NCBI GenBank assembly: GCA_937929835.1
Contig: CALFUU010000012.1
Coordinates: forward strand, 1-64,000
Direction of reading: 5' to 3'
Length of the DNA stretch: 64,000 bases
Source: an uncultured Saprospiraceae bacterium
GTDB lineage: Bacteria > Bacteroidota > Bacteroidia > Chitinophagales > Saprospiraceae
Shown: positions 28,498-38,347 of the stretch, piece after piece
Layout of the letters: each line of letters begins with the position of its first letter
Numbering within the stretch: position 1 is the stretch's first letter
Position numbers and translations under genes: made by a program
Notes under the pieces: model-generated
Seen by the model: the letters and a program-made list of their open reading frames with translations, nothing else
What the model was told of the DNA's origin: nothing
Databases searched by the model: none

Positions 28498-29007
28498 ATG
28501 AAGCATATAACCATACTCATTTTAGTTGCCTTACTCACAATAGCTTGTAACCAAGAACCCAAAAAGAGTGCTACGGCACCAGCCGCTTCCTCCACTACGG
28601 CAGCCGCATCGCAGTCACAAACTCCACTCTTACCTAAGCTTCCCAATACTTATCTACAGCAAATGTGGGATAACGGCCAGATGATAGATTACCTCTTTCA
28701 TGATCTGCCTTTCAGTATGAATCAGAATGAACCAGCGAGTATCAAAACAAATCTAACCTACATTGACGAAGCTCCAGTAATGCAGGTTCCCGAGGGCTGT
28801 AAACCTATGGCCAGGCAGTTTTATCAAGTTGGTGGAGATATCATATTTGAAGCTGATGTATATTTCAGTGAGCAATGCACCTTCTATGTATTCTTTGTAG
28901 ATGGCAAGCCCAAGTATGCGAATCAGATGGCTGAAAGCGGACGACAGTTCTTTACATCTATGATCCGCCAGGCAATGAAAGCCAGTGGTAACCTCAATCA
29001 AGGCTAA
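28498..29007 (+). CDS. Small lipoprotein, unknown function
   Basis: 169 residues. Lipoprotein signal KHITILILVALLTIAC (Cys ~17), an Ala/Ser/Thr-rich linker (~24-45), then a compact domain containing YLQQMWDNGQMIDYLFHDLP and YFSEQCTFYVFFVDGKPKYA. No family recognised. Start 2 bp after the barrel gene stop and end 2 bp before ppx, so it is part of a tight three-gene operon. Confidence 0.8.
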   Translation: MKHITILILVALLTIACNQEPKKSATAPAASSTTAAASQSQTPLLPKLPNTYLQQMWDNGQMIDYLFHDLPFSMNQNEPASIKTNLTYIDEAPVMQVPEGCKPMARQFYQVGGDIIFEADVYFSEQCTFYVFFVDGKPKYANQMAESGRQFFTSMIRQAMKASGNLNQG

Positions 29008-29009
29008 GT

Positions 29010-29894
29010 TTGCGGTTTGCAGTTGTTGATTTAGGTAGCAACACTTTCCATCTCTTAATTAGTGATCTGGATTTAGAGCGCGGCACTTTTGTAGAGGTAT
29101 TCCGCAAGAGGTCTTTTGTTTATCTCTCTAGAGGGAGTATAAAAGTGCTGACCCGAGAAGCGCTCTCCAGAGCAGAGAATGCCCTTAAGTTAATTGGTGC
29201 TCTTTGTCGGGCTTATGAAGTTGATGAAATAAAAGTCTTTGGCACAGCAGCTTTTAGATTGGCTTCTAATATCAGTAATGTGCACGCATCGGTCATCCGA
29301 CACTTAGATACGCAAGTGGATGTACTGTCAGGAGAACAAGAGGCAGATTATATCCTCAAGGGCATTAGCTGGACTATCGACTCTAAATCCGTTCCTTATG
29401 TAGTTATGGATATAGGCGGAGGGAGTGTCGAATACATATATGTCTCCAATGATTCACTCCTGAGATACTCGATTAATCTAGGCATCTCTGTATTACGATC
29501 AGAATGGCATCGTGATGATCCACCCACTGAGCGTCAAATTAATAGCTTGACAGAAACGCTGAATACAGCTCACCAACAATATATTGGACTAGAAGCCCCA
29601 CAACCTAAGTTCTTGGTCGGTAGTTCAGGTCCTTTTGAGATATTCCAATTTATGCTGGGTAGAGATCAGATTTCAAGAGTTGAGGTGCAAGGCTGTATCC
29701 AGAAGATATTATCGGCTACACTAAGTGAGAGAATCCATTTAGATGGAATGCCATCGAGTAGGGCTGACTTGAGTCTGGAGTCTATGGCTGTGGTAGCCCA
29801 TCTCTTATCTAGATGCCCATCAATTGATTACCTGCGGGTTTCGCAGTACGGTATTAAGGAAGGTTTTATTAAGGAAAGGCTATATTTAGGGTAG
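29010..29894 (+). CDS. Ppx/GppA-family phosphatase
   Basis: 294 residues from a TTG start at 29010, 2 bp after the lipoprotein stop. ASKHA fold with the N-terminal phosphate loop AVVDLGSNTFHLLI and the second loop YVVMDIGGGSVEYIYV (~128-143), plus ILSGEQEADYILKG. Lacks the C-terminal HD domain of long Ppx enzymes, like most Bacteroidota members. It should degrade polyphosphate or the 5' phosphate of pppGpp; the two activities cannot be separated by sequence. Confidence 0.92.
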   Translation: MRFAVVDLGSNTFHLLISDLDLERGTFVEVFRKRSFVYLSRGSIKVLTREALSRAENALKLIGALCRAYEVDEIKVFGTAAFRLASNISNVHASVIRHLDTQVDVLSGEQEADYILKGISWTIDSKSVPYVVMDIGGGSVEYIYVSNDSLLRYSINLGISVLRSEWHRDDPPTERQINSLTETLNTAHQQYIGLEAPQPKFLVGSSGPFEIFQFMLGRDQISRVEVQGCIQKILSATLSERIHLDGMPSSRADLSLESMAVVAHLLSRCPSIDYLRVSQYGIKEGFIKERLYLG

Positions 29895-29926
29895 TCTAAA
29901 AATAATATTAACTTTGCTTAAATATT

Positions 29927-31201
29927 ATGGAATCTATTACAAATCTTATCGAGGTTATGTCTTCTGAGTGGGCGCTACGTGCACTTATCGCCTCCTCGAT
30001 GGTGGGGCTTATGTGTGGTATTTTGGGCTGTTTTATAGTACTCAGAAATATGTCCTTGCTGGGGGATGCGCTTTCACATGCTGTCTTGCCTGGGGTGTTT
30101 TTTGCCTTTTTGTTAGTAGGGTACAGCACGATAGGATTTTTTGTAGGTAGTACTATAGCTGGGCTTATAACGGCCTTTGCCATTTCTTGGATCCAACAAA
30201 ATGTCAAGACTAAGAATGACGCAGCCATAGGGATCATCTTTACGGCGATGTTTTCTATAGGGGTAATGGGGATTTCTTGGCTCAATCAGAGTGAAGGTGT
30301 ACATCTGGACCTCAAGGACTTTCTATTTGGGAATGTCCTCGGTATCTCAAATGAGGACATATATTTAACTTTTGGTATAGCCTTATACACAATGGTGTGT
30401 GTATTCTTGTTTTATAGATATCTGTTTATAACCACTTTTCAGCCGACAATCGCTGAGACGATGGGCATCTCTGCTAAGACGATTCATTATTTCCTAATGC
30501 TTCTATTGTCATTTGTCATAGTAGCTTCACTGAGGACAGTAGGTGTCATACTTGTGGTGGCCATGTTGATTACGCCAGCTGCTACAGCACTTTTACTTTC
30601 AGAAAGATTAAAAAGAGTAATCGTTATCTCCGCAGTCATTGGGGTGATGTCTGCCGCCTTGGGTCTGGTCTGTTCTATTGTTCTGGAAACAACTCCAGGG
30701 CCAGCTATGACACTATGCGCTACACTTTTTTATTTCTTAGCTGTTCTCTTTTCTCCTACTCAAGGATTACTCTTTAAGTACAATCAAAATAGAATTGAGA
30801 AACGTAGAATCCTAAGAGAAGATATCTTGCGACAAGTCATCAAGAAACAACCTGAAGGCACCTCGATTGCTTCTCTTACTGAAAGATTAAATATTCCAGA
30901 AAGTAGAATACAGTCAACGGTCAATGTGATGACCAAAAGTAATCTGATAACACGGATGTCTGATAAGGTCATACTTACGGATGCTGGTATCAATAAAGCG
31001 GAGCAGTTAGTCCGAGCACATAGATTGTGGGAGACTTATCAAGTAAGAAAGATGGGTTTGGATTCTAATCAAATCCATAATGAAGCAGATCAGATAGAGC
31101 ACTTTCTTTCAGAGGAATTATTGGATGAGATTGATAGGGAGCTCGGATTCCCTACTAAAGATCCACATGATTCTCCTATACCTTCCAAGGTTATTAATTA
31201 G
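29927..31201 (+). CDS. Metal ABC transporter permease fused to a DtxR-like regulator domain
   Basis: 424 residues. Residues 1-~285 are an ABC-3 type permease (ZnuB/MntB/TroC-like) with about eight membrane helices and the motifs [20 protein letters not shown] and [20 protein letters not shown]. Residues ~295-424 are cytoplasmic: a winged helix ([20 protein letters not shown]) and an iron-dependent-repressor metal-binding/dimerisation domain ([44 protein letters not shown]). The last block contains the His/Glu ligands typical of DtxR/MntR. No ATPase or solute-binding gene is next to it. The tag stop overlaps the convergent fur stop by 4 bp. Confidence 0.9.
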   Translation: MESITNLIEVMSSEWALRALIASSMVGLMCGILGCFIVLRNMSLLGDALSHAVLPGVFFAFLLVGYSTIGFFVGSTIAGLITAFAISWIQQNVKTKNDAAIGIIFTAMFSIGVMGISWLNQSEGVHLDLKDFLFGNVLGISNEDIYLTFGIALYTMVCVFLFYRYLFITTFQPTIAETMGISAKTIHYFLMLLLSFVIVASLRTVGVILVVAMLITPAATALLLSERLKRVIVISAVIGVMSAALGLVCSIVLETTPGPAMTLCATLFYFLAVLFSPTQGLLFKYNQNRIEKRRILREDILRQVIKKQPEGTSIASLTERLNIPESRIQSTVNVMTKSNLITRMSDKVILTDAGINKAEQLVRAHRLWETYQVRKMGLDSNQIHNEADQIEHFLSEELLDEIDRELGFPTKDPHDSPIPSKVIN

Positions 31202-31692
31202 CCCTTGTTAGTGGCTGGGGCTGCTGTCTTTTCGCAAGCACCTTGACAATTTCCATAGAGATTAAGTGAGTGGTGGGTAACATTAAATTTCAATAACTCA
31301 CCCATCATATCTTTGATGTTTTGAATTCTTGGATCACAAAATTCTAATACTTTTCCACAGTCTACACACAGCAAATGATCATGTTGTTTGTATCCATAAG
31401 ATTTCTCATACTGGGTTAGATTTTTGCCAAACTGGTGCTTGGTGACCAAATCACAATTGACAAGTAAGTCCAAGGTATTATAGACAGTTGCACGAGAGAC
31501 TCTGTAGTTTTGGTTTTTCATATGGATATAGAAAGCTTCAGCATCAAAGTGATCTGTTCGCTTATAGATCTCTTCGAGAATTGCGTACCGCTCTGGAGTT
31601 TTTCTTAGTTCATTTTTCTCCAAGAAATTGGTGAAGATTTGTTTTACTTCATCAAATATTTTCTCAATGTGTTCTGATACTTCTTCAGCCAT
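31198..31692 (-). CDS. Fur-family metal-dependent transcriptional repressor
   Basis: 164 residues. Winged helix with [25 protein letters not shown] and the recognition helix [14 protein letters not shown]; metal and structural zinc sites in [11 protein letters not shown] (HDH plus CxxC) and a terminal second Cys pair (CQGAC) near 155. Whether it senses Fe, Zn or peroxide cannot be told. It lies 4 bp downstream of the rel gene on the same strand, so the two are likely co-transcribed, and its 3' end overlaps that of the metal permease-DtxR fusion gene. Confidence 0.93.
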   Translation of the reverse strand: MAEEVSEHIEKIFDEVKQIFTNFLEKNELRKTPERYAILEEIYKRTDHFDAEAFYIHMKNQNYRVSRATVYNTLDLLVNCDLVTKHQFGKNLTQYEKSYGYKQHDHLLCVDCGKVLEFCDPRIQNIKDMMGELLKFNVTHHSLNLYGNCQGACEKTAAPATNKG

Positions 31693-31696
31693 ATGC

Positions 31697-33934
31697 TTAG
31701 TCCTCTATTCTAGTGACATTGGTAATGCCATCTAATTTCTTAATGGAATGAATAACGTGGTTTAGTTGATCTTTGTTTTTGACGAAGATACTAACCTTAC
31801 CTTCAAAATAACCTTCATCTCCTTCTATGCTAAAGGATCTGATATTTATACCTAGGGTGTTACTGATCTCATTGGTGATAACAGTAATGACACCGGGGCC
31901 AGAATCCACTCCTATGATGGATAGTACCACTGTAAAGTTGGATCCAGCTTTTCTTGCCCACTCTGCCTTTAGTACCCTGTAAGAGTAGTTAGCCAGTAGG
32001 TGGGTTGCATTTTTACAATTGGTCCTATGGATTTTGAGTCCCTCTCCAGCTGTAAGATACCCAAAGATATCTTCACCTTGCACAGGCGTACAGCACCTGG
32101 CCAATGAAAATTCATATTGGTCTGCGGATTCTCCATTGACGAGGATAGACGATTTGTTTAGCTCTGCAGCTTTACGCGTCCTCTTTGGTGGGAGGTCAGC
32201 AGGGGCCTGTGTACCTGCAGACGCCACTGGTTTCACTTCCTCTTCTTTTAGTCCTTTTATTTTTCCTCCCTCAATTTCAAAAGTCTTAAAGTCTGGAAGT
32301 TTTATTTCTTCATTAGAGATGGCAAAGTAAAAATCTGGCCTATTGGCATAGCCATTGTGTTTTACTAGAAAGTCAATGTTTTCTTCGAAGGTAAGCTTGG
32401 CATTTTTCATTTTGCGCTCTAGGTTTTCTCTTCCTATTTCGCCTTTTTTTCTTTTCTCTTCTTTCATAGCCGATCTAATTTTTGATCGGGCTTTTCCAGT
32501 CACAGTCATCTTGAGCCAGTGCTCCGATGGCTTTTGATTTTTGTTGGTGGTTACAGTCACTTGATCTCCATTTTGGAGTTTGTGACCCATAGGTACCAAC
32601 TTGTTGTTCACCTTGATGGCTGTCGCTTGATAGCCTACCTGAGAGTGTATCTCAAAGGCAAAATCCAGAGCTGTAGCGCCTTCTGGTAGCATTTTCATAT
32701 CCCCATTAGGCGTAAATACATAGACTTCTTTATTAAAGAGATTAGACTTAAAATCATTTAGAAACTCGAGAGCATCATTATGTTGAGTGTCGAGCAGTGC
32801 TCTAATATTATCCAACCATCTATCATAGACACTATGCTCACTTTTAACGCCTTTGTATTTCCAATGTGCAGCAAAACCGCGCTCGGCAATATCATCCATC
32901 CTTTCCGATCTCACTTGTACTTCTACATACTTGCCACTAGGTCCTATGACTGTGGTGTGGAGAGATTCATAACCATTACTCTTTGGTGTAGTTACCCAAT
33001 CCTTGAGTCGTTCTGGAATGGGATTATATACATCTGTGATTATCGAGTATATCTGCCAGCAGACACTCTTCTCCGACTCTATAGGCGTATCACATATGAT
33101 CCTAATGGCAAACAGATCATAGATTTCCTCAAATGGTATTTGTTTCTTCTGGATTTTATTCCAGATAGAAGAGATGGCTTTAGACCTACCGAGTACACGA
33201 TAGTCTACATCGAGATCGTTTAGCTTTTTAGTTAGAGGTTCTATAAAGTCATTAATATATTCTGTCCGTCCTGATTCCGAGGCCTCTAGTTTTGCGGAGA
33301 GCTCATTGTATGTCTCAGGTTCAGTAATCTTCATACAGATGTCATTAAACTCAGTTTTGACATTATATAAGCCAAGTCTATGAGCGAGTGGCGTGTAGAT
33401 GTATGAAGTCTCGGCGGCTATCTTTAATTGCTTGGATCGTGGCATTGCACCTATGGTCCTCAGATTGTGCAACCTATCGGCCATCTTGATTAGTGCGACC
33501 CTAACATCATAAGTAAGAGAAGAGAGGACTTTCTTAAAGTTTTCTGCTTGCTTATTCTCTACGTTATAAGTGCCATCCAACTTTGTGAGGCCATCTACGA
33601 TACGGCTGATTTTTTCTCCAAAAATTTCATTGATATCCTCTAGAGTGGTATCTGTATCTTCTACCACGTCATGTAATAGAGCGCTGATGACCGCTGTTGG
33701 TCCCAGACCTATTTCTTCAAAACAGATTCTAGCCACTTCTATGGGGTGGAAGACATATGGCTCTCCAGACCTTCTACGCTGAAATTTATGCGCATCAAGT
33801 ATCAATTGGTAGGCCTTATCGAGATCTTCCTTGTCTTGATCTGTGCTTTTTTGCCTAAGTTTCTGCATAAGCGCCTGAAACTCAACGTCAATAAGCTTGT
33901 ATTCACTATCTGATATGGCCTTTCCTATGGGCAT
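31697..33934 (-). CDS. Bifunctional (p)ppGpp synthetase/hydrolase, RelA/SpoT family
   Basis: 745 residues, the full long-RSH layout. N-terminal HD hydrolase ([25 protein letters not shown] with the HDxxED motif, ~75-90), synthetase domain (~200-350, [31 protein letters not shown]), TGS ([19 protein letters not shown], ~405), helical/zinc-finger region with [20 protein letters not shown], and a C-terminal ACT domain. The intact HD motif suggests it can both make and degrade the alarmone. The usual single RSH of Bacteroidota. Forms an operon with fur. Confidence 0.95.
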   Translation of the reverse strand: MPIGKAISDSEYKLIDVEFQALMQKLRQKSTDQDKEDLDKAYQLILDAHKFQRRRSGEPYVFHPIEVARICFEEIGLGPTAVISALLHDVVEDTDTTLEDINEIFGEKISRIVDGLTKLDGTYNVENKQAENFKKVLSSLTYDVRVALIKMADRLHNLRTIGAMPRSKQLKIAAETSYIYTPLAHRLGLYNVKTEFNDICMKITEPETYNELSAKLEASESGRTEYINDFIEPLTKKLNDLDVDYRVLGRSKAISSIWNKIQKKQIPFEEIYDLFAIRIICDTPIESEKSVCWQIYSIITDVYNPIPERLKDWVTTPKSNGYESLHTTVIGPSGKYVEVQVRSERMDDIAERGFAAHWKYKGVKSEHSVYDRWLDNIRALLDTQHNDALEFLNDFKSNLFNKEVYVFTPNGDMKMLPEGATALDFAFEIHSQVGYQATAIKVNNKLVPMGHKLQNGDQVTVTTNKNQKPSEHWLKMTVTGKARSKIRSAMKEEKRKKGEIGRENLERKMKNAKLTFEENIDFLVKHNGYANRPDFYFAISNEEIKLPDFKTFEIEGGKIKGLKEEEVKPVASAGTQAPADLPPKRTRKAAELNKSSILVNGESADQYEFSLARCCTPVQGEDIFGYLTAGEGLKIHRTNCKNATHLLANYSYRVLKAEWARKAGSNFTVVLSIIGVDSGPGVITVITNEISNTLGINIRSFSIEGDEGYFEGKVSIFVKNKDQLNHVIHSIKKLDGITNVTRIED

Positions 33935-34045
33935 AAATTTCCTTTAAATCTCTATTGCTCAGCAAGTTAGATAATTCTAAGGTTTTAAGTGTGGAATGCG
34001 AGTTGCCTTAAGTATCTAAAATTCTTTTAGTTGACGGTTCTAAAG

Positions 34046-34075
34046 TTGTTCTATTTATAAATATATCTATCTTTG
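34046..34075 (+). promoter_or_regulatory. Bacteroidota-type promoter for tRNA-Leu and tig
   Basis: A TTG at 34046-34048 and TATCTTTG at 34068-34075 (consensus TAnnTTTG) are separated by 19 bases, the favoured spacing. Predicted transcription start near 34081, about 15 bases before the tRNA. Confidence 0.65.
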
Positions 34076-34095
34076 CGCCTCATTTTCTTTGAATT

Positions 34096-34177
34096 GCGGG
34101 TGTGATGAAATTGGTAGACATGCTAGATTTAGGATCTAGTGCTTCACGGCGTGTGGGTTCGAGTCCCTCCACCCGCA
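34096..34177 (+). tRNA. tRNA-Leu (anticodon UAG)
   Basis: The acceptor stem GCGGGTG (34096-34102) pairs with CACCCGC (34170-34176), discriminator A at 34177. D-arm region with GGTAGACA, anticodon stem CTAGA / TCTAG with loop TTTAGGA (anticodon TAG), a short variable arm and T-arm GGTTCGAGTCC. Total 82 nt, with a class II variable arm as expected for leucine. No encoded CCA follows. Confidence 0.96.
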
Positions 34178-34222
34178 CTTTTCAAAGAAATTCCAATACT
34201 ATTCCTCCATCACAGATATTAA

Positions 34223-35584
34223 ATGAAGCTAGAGAAGAATCAAATTGATGAACTCAATGCAGAGTTAACGCTGGTTATCGAAAAAGACGATTATCTAGGC
34301 GAATACGACAAGCAAATAAGGTCTTATCAACAAAAAGCCCAGCTAAAAGGCTTCAGAAAGGGCAAAACACCAATAAGTGTTATAAAGAAAATGTACGGAG
34401 GTGCCGTAATGCAAGAGACTGTATCAAAGATACTTACAGATAAGATCAATGATATCATTGCGGACAAAGAGCTAAGAATCATCGGAGAGCCTTACCTTAT
34501 CGATAGAGAAAATCTTCCTGAGCTCAATCATAAAGCTCCCGAAGACTATACCTATAAGTTTGAGATAGGGATGGAGCCTCAATTTGATGTCGTAGGCGTC
34601 TCAGAATCAGATACTTACGAGAGACCAGAAGTCGCCATCTCAAAAGAAATGGTAGATGAGGAACTGCATAGTCTTCAAAAAAGACTAGGTGATCAGTCTA
34701 GCTCAGAGGAGCTTATTCAAGATGACGACGTTATATATTTCATATCTAAGGAGCTCTATAATGGTAATGTCTTGGTAGATGGGCATTCTTCTGAGTTCTC
34801 CGTGGCTATGGAAAAAGTCAATCCCAAGTATCAAGACGAGCTCAGAAAACTCAAAAAGGGTGGAAGTATAGATGCCGACATCTACGAATTAGAAAAAGAT
34901 CTACCATCGAGTCAAGTTGAAAAATATCTCTTAAAGGTGGGAGAGGATCAGGACCTATCTAGTATGAGCAGTGACTTTAGATTGGAAGTCAAAGATGTAG
35001 TGCGACTGACACCAGCAACACTAGATCAGGACCTATTCGATAAGTCTTTCGGTAAGGATGAAGTCAAATCAGAAGAAGAAGCTCGAGCCAAAATAGAGAG
35101 TTACCTCAAGGACTACTTTGACCAAGAATCCAACAAATTGGCCAATAGAAGAATTATGGAAGCCCTTATGGAAAAGAATGCTATGGAGTTGCCAGATGGT
35201 TTCCTCAAGAAGTGGCTGACCCAAGATACAAGTAAAGAACCACCTACTGATGAGCAGTTTGAGCAATTCAAAAAGGAGCTGAAGTGGAGAATCATCAAGA
35301 AAAAACTTAATGATCAGTTTGAGGTAGACGTCACCGAGGAGGAAATCTTCCAGTATTTTGTCAGTGCAGTTAAGAGCTACTCGCCTTATATGGATGAGTC
35401 GAGCCTAAAGAATACTGTATTTTCTCTTATGCAAAATCGAGAACAAGTCAATACAGCTGTAGAAACTATAAGCAGTGGCAAGCTTTTCGAGAAAATAAGA
35501 GCAGTTGTTAAAATCAACAACGCCAGTATTGATAAAGAAGGCTTTTATGAAATAGCCAAAGAATTAAATCAAAAAGCGAATTAA
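34223..35584 (+). CDS. tig: Trigger factor (ribosome-associated chaperone/PPIase)
   Basis: 453 residues. The N-terminal ribosome-docking signature KGFRKGKTPISVI (~45) matches GFRxGKxP. A diverged PPIase-like segment (~150-235) and a long helical C-terminal substrate cradle (~250-453) follow. Binds nascent chains at the exit tunnel. Followed by clpP and clpX, the common tig-clpP-clpX order. Start ATG 45 bp after the tRNA. Confidence 0.92.
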   Translation: MKLEKNQIDELNAELTLVIEKDDYLGEYDKQIRSYQQKAQLKGFRKGKTPISVIKKMYGGAVMQETVSKILTDKINDIIADKELRIIGEPYLIDRENLPELNHKAPEDYTYKFEIGMEPQFDVVGVSESDTYERPEVAISKEMVDEELHSLQKRLGDQSSSEELIQDDDVIYFISKELYNGNVLVDGHSSEFSVAMEKVNPKYQDELRKLKKGGSIDADIYELEKDLPSSQVEKYLLKVGEDQDLSSMSSDFRLEVKDVVRLTPATLDQDLFDKSFGKDEVKSEEEARAKIESYLKDYFDQESNKLANRRIMEALMEKNAMELPDGFLKKWLTQDTSKEPPTDEQFEQFKKELKWRIIKKKLNDQFEVDVTEEEIFQYFVSAVKSYSPYMDESSLKNTVFSLMQNREQVNTAVETISSGKLFEKIRAVVKINNASIDKEGFYEIAKELNQKAN

Positions 35585-35619
35585 TCCGTTATATCTAAAG
35601 AATATAAAGAAATAAACGT

Positions 35620-36336
35620 ATGTCATTAACCAAGGAATTCCGAAGTTTTGCTACCAAGCATATGAATCTAAATGCTGATCTGGTAGATAACCATCTTAAT
35701 AATATCAATGTTGCAGTACCTAATATTACGGGCTTTACGCCTCAAGTAATAGAGGAGCGACAGATGAATGTGGTCGGAATGGATGTGTTTTCTAGACTCA
35801 TGATGGATAGAATCATCTTCCTCGGTGTACCTATTAATGACTATGTAGCCAATGTCGTGCAAGCACAATTGCTTTTCTTAGAGTCAACCGATCCCAAGAG
35901 AGACGTGCAGATGTTTATAAATAGTCCTGGAGGTTCCGTTATAGCTGGATTAGGTATCTATGATACCATGCAGTATGTGACACCAGATGTAAGCACTATA
36001 TGCACGGGCCTAGCAGCCTCTATGGGCGCAGTTCTTTTGTGTGCTGGAAAAACTGGTAAGCGGACTTGTCTACAGCACAGTAGAGTGATGATACATCAGC
36101 CTTCAGGTGGTATGCAAGGTCAGTTTTCAGATATGGAAATATCGTATAAGCTTATCAAGCAATTAAGAAAGGAATTGTATGATATTATGGCTGACCATAC
36201 AGGTCAGACATTTGAGTCTATTGAGAAGGATAGTGATAGAGATAACTGGATGTCAGCAACAGAAGCTAAGGATTATGGCTTAGTTGATGAAGTATTAACA
36301 AGAGATCATATCAGAAAACAAAAAGATAACGCCTAG
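35620..36336 (+). CDS. clpP: ATP-dependent Clp protease proteolytic subunit
   Basis: 238 residues. Serine peptidase with the catalytic Ser in [14 protein letters not shown] (Ser134) and His in [11 protein letters not shown] (His159); Asp expected near 208. [20 protein letters not shown] matches the oxyanion/handle region. The N-terminus is ~35-40 residues longer than E. coli ClpP, as in many Bacteroidota; part may be a cleaved propeptide. Start ATG at 35620. Its TAG overlaps the clpX GTG start by one base. Confidence 0.96.
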   Translation: MSLTKEFRSFATKHMNLNADLVDNHLNNINVAVPNITGFTPQVIEERQMNVVGMDVFSRLMMDRIIFLGVPINDYVANVVQAQLLFLESTDPKRDVQMFINSPGGSVIAGLGIYDTMQYVTPDVSTICTGLAASMGAVLLCAGKTGKRTCLQHSRVMIHQPSGGMQGQFSDMEISYKLIKQLRKELYDIMADHTGQTFESIEKDSDRDNWMSATEAKDYGLVDEVLTRDHIRKQKDNA

Positions 36337-37580
36337 TGTCTAAAACAAAAGGAAAAGGTCAAAAGTGTTCGTTTTGCGGCAGAGATAAGAGTGACACACT
36401 CTTAATGATAGCTGGTGTAGAGGGACATATCTGTGAGTCTTGTGTCGAGCAAGCTAACGAGATTGTTAGTGAAGAGCTCGGCAATAAGGCGCCTAGCAAA
36501 AGCTCTTTTTCCTTTAACCTGCCATCTGGGGTAACACCAGTCAAGATCAAAGATTACTTAGATCAGTTTATAATAGGGCAGACAGATGCTAAAAAATACT
36601 TAGCGGTTAGCGTATACAATCACTACAAAAGGCTCAACCAAATCAGTACGGATGATGTCGAAATAGAGAAGTCTAATATCCTTTTTGTAGGACAGACAGG
36701 TACTGGTAAGACGCTACTTGCAAAGACCATTGCGAAATACTTGAATGTTCCTTTTTCTATTGTTGATGCTACAGTCTTTACGGAAGCAGGGTATGTAGGA
36801 GAGGATGTAGAGAGTATGCTTTCTCGATTGTTGCAGGCATCAGATCATGATGTCGATGCGGCACAAAAAGGTATTGTATACATAGATGAGATAGATAAAG
36901 TCGCTCGGAAGAGAGATAATCCTTCTATTACCAGAGATGTATCTGGTGAGGGTGTACAGCAAGCCTTACTCAAAATGCTCGAGGGTACGGAAGTCAATGT
37001 CCCTCCGTATGGAGGAAGAAAGCACCCCGAGCAAAAGATGATTCAGGTCAACACCAGTAACATCCTTTTTATAATGGGTGGTGCCTTTGATGGTATCAAC
37101 AAGCTCATCGCCAATAGGCTCAATACGCAAGTGATCGGTTTCAATAAAGCAGATACAGAGCTATATGATGAAGACAATATTCTTAAATATGTCACACATC
37201 AAGATCTTAAGAGCTACGGTCTTATTCCAGAGTTGATCGGACGTATGCCTGTACTCACTTATCTCAATCCATTAGATAAGGAAACACTCATAAGAATCAT
37301 CACAGAACCTAAGAATGCGCTCATCAAGCAATACCAGAAGCTCTTTAGGTTAGAAGGTATTAGCCTTGAGATTACGGAAGATGCCTTGGATTTCATTGCA
37401 GAAAAAGCCTTGGATTATAAGTTAGGTGCTAGAGGGCTAAGATCAATTATGGAGGCTATTCTGGCTGAGTCTATGTTTGAGTTACCATCTCATCCAGATG
37501 TTAAGGAGTTTACTGTTGATAAGGCTTATGCAGCTTCACAACTAGAAAACTCTTCTATCTCTAAGCTAAAGGTCGCCTAG
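36336..37580 (+). CDS. clpX: ATP-dependent Clp protease ATP-binding subunit ClpX
   Basis: 414 residues from a GTG at 36336 that shares a base with the clpP stop. N-terminal zinc-binding domain (CSFCGRDKS ... CESC, four Cys at ~10-40), AAA+ core with Walker [16 protein letters not shown] (~117), Walker [14 protein letters not shown] (~186), sensor 1 and an RLNTQVIGF / [12 protein letters not shown] region, and C-terminal sensor-2 [11 protein letters not shown]. Forms the unfoldase that feeds ClpP. Last gene of the tig-clpP-clpX unit; no strong terminator follows. Confidence 0.97.
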   Translation: MSKTKGKGQKCSFCGRDKSDTLLMIAGVEGHICESCVEQANEIVSEELGNKAPSKSSFSFNLPSGVTPVKIKDYLDQFIIGQTDAKKYLAVSVYNHYKRLNQISTDDVEIEKSNILFVGQTGTGKTLLAKTIAKYLNVPFSIVDATVFTEAGYVGEDVESMLSRLLQASDHDVDAAQKGIVYIDEIDKVARKRDNPSITRDVSGEGVQQALLKMLEGTEVNVPPYGGRKHPEQKMIQVNTSNILFIMGGAFDGINKLIANRLNTQVIGFNKADTELYDEDNILKYVTHQDLKSYGLIPELIGRMPVLTYLNPLDKETLIRIITEPKNALIKQYQKLFRLEGISLEITEDALDFIAEKALDYKLGARGLRSIMEAILAESMFELPSHPDVKEFTVDKAYAASQLENSSISKLKVA

Positions 37581-38054
37581 TTCTCCACAATAGAAGCTAT
37601 CTCCTAGGATGTTCCTGAGCTATGACTCGATGAATGCTAGCTTCTAAAACCTTTCTTTTCACCATTTCATACCGACCCTATAAGGATATTATAGGTATAT
37701 GAGCTATGGTCTGTGCTCTGCATGTAAGGGATTTCCTTCGTACTTATACTTTTTTCCAATTGTACGACCTCAATTATTAATACTGGTCAAAGCACTTAGT
37801 AGGCCTGGAAGAAATTGATGGATCAAGCCAGATAAACAGGATGAAATTAGGCGGAGATATCTAATGGCTTCCCATTTTGGATTAAGGTCTTGCAGATTTT
37901 GCCCTTCTGATGCTCTCCATAAAGAAAATGCAACCACTCATCTTTGATTTCAAGCTGTATTGGATCAGTCTGGTTGAACCAACAATCCGTTGACCTTCGA
38001 ACAATCTCCAAATTATGAAGTCTAAGTAGTATCTAATAAACAAAAACTATCAAT
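37581..38054. other. 474-bp gap between clpX and the DUF3185-like gene
   Basis: No full gene is seen. It holds a 7-bp inverted repeat (37677-37683 / 37689-37695, CCTATAA / TTATAGG, 5-base spacer) and, on the minus strand, a short frame (37847-38011) that may be a gene remnant. Base composition is like the surroundings. No tRNA-like fold or terminator with a T-run is seen after clpX. Confidence 0.7.
37847..38011 (-). pseudogene. Possible short ORF or gene remnant
   Basis: A 54-codon frame starting at a TTG (38011) with a protein-like composition (EIVRRSTDCWFNQTDPIQLE then KDEWLHFLYGEHQKGKICK). It has no ATG, is preceded in frame by a TAG near 38035, and belongs to no family I recognise. A chance ORF is quite possible. 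Confidence 0.25.
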
Positions 38055-38267
38055 ATGAAAAGCGTTATAGGTTCTGCACTCATACTTGTGTCGTTATACT
38101 TAGGGTACACTGGTATAACGAAGATGAGCAACAGCGAAAAATCTGTCGAGATTATAGGAATAGAGTTATCCGCCTCAGATGAGGACAAAAAGTCAACGGG
38201 AATAATTTACTTAGGCCTATCAGTGGTCAGTATGATAGGCGGTGTCACCCTTTTAGCTCGAAACTAA
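38055..38267 (+). CDS. Small two-helix membrane protein, DUF3185-like
   Basis: 70 residues: membrane helix 1 (VIGSALILVSLYLGYTGI), a polar middle with SASDEDKKST, and membrane helix 2 (GIIYLGLSVVSMIGGVTLLA). The layout, length and middle motif resemble the DUF3185 family of short inner-membrane proteins, whose role is unknown. Clear ATG start. Isolated between clpX and the glyA stop. Confidence 0.7.
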   Translation: MKSVIGSALILVSLYLGYTGITKMSNSEKSVEIIGIELSASDEDKKSTGIIYLGLSVVSMIGGVTLLARN

Positions 38268-38296
38268 TCCTATCAAGGATGGCTACGATTATCTGT

Positions 38297-38339
38297 AAAA
38301 ATCACGACTGATGATTAGATCTACTAGCGATGATTTTTT
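38297..38339. terminator. Weak hairpin between the DUF3185-like gene and glyA
   Basis: AAAATCA (38298-38304) can pair with TGATTTT (38331-38337), followed by Ts on both strands, between convergent genes. The internal loop is long (26 bases, with a partial inner stem), so this is only a weak candidate. Confidence 0.35.
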
Positions 38340-38347
38340 GAGGTCTG

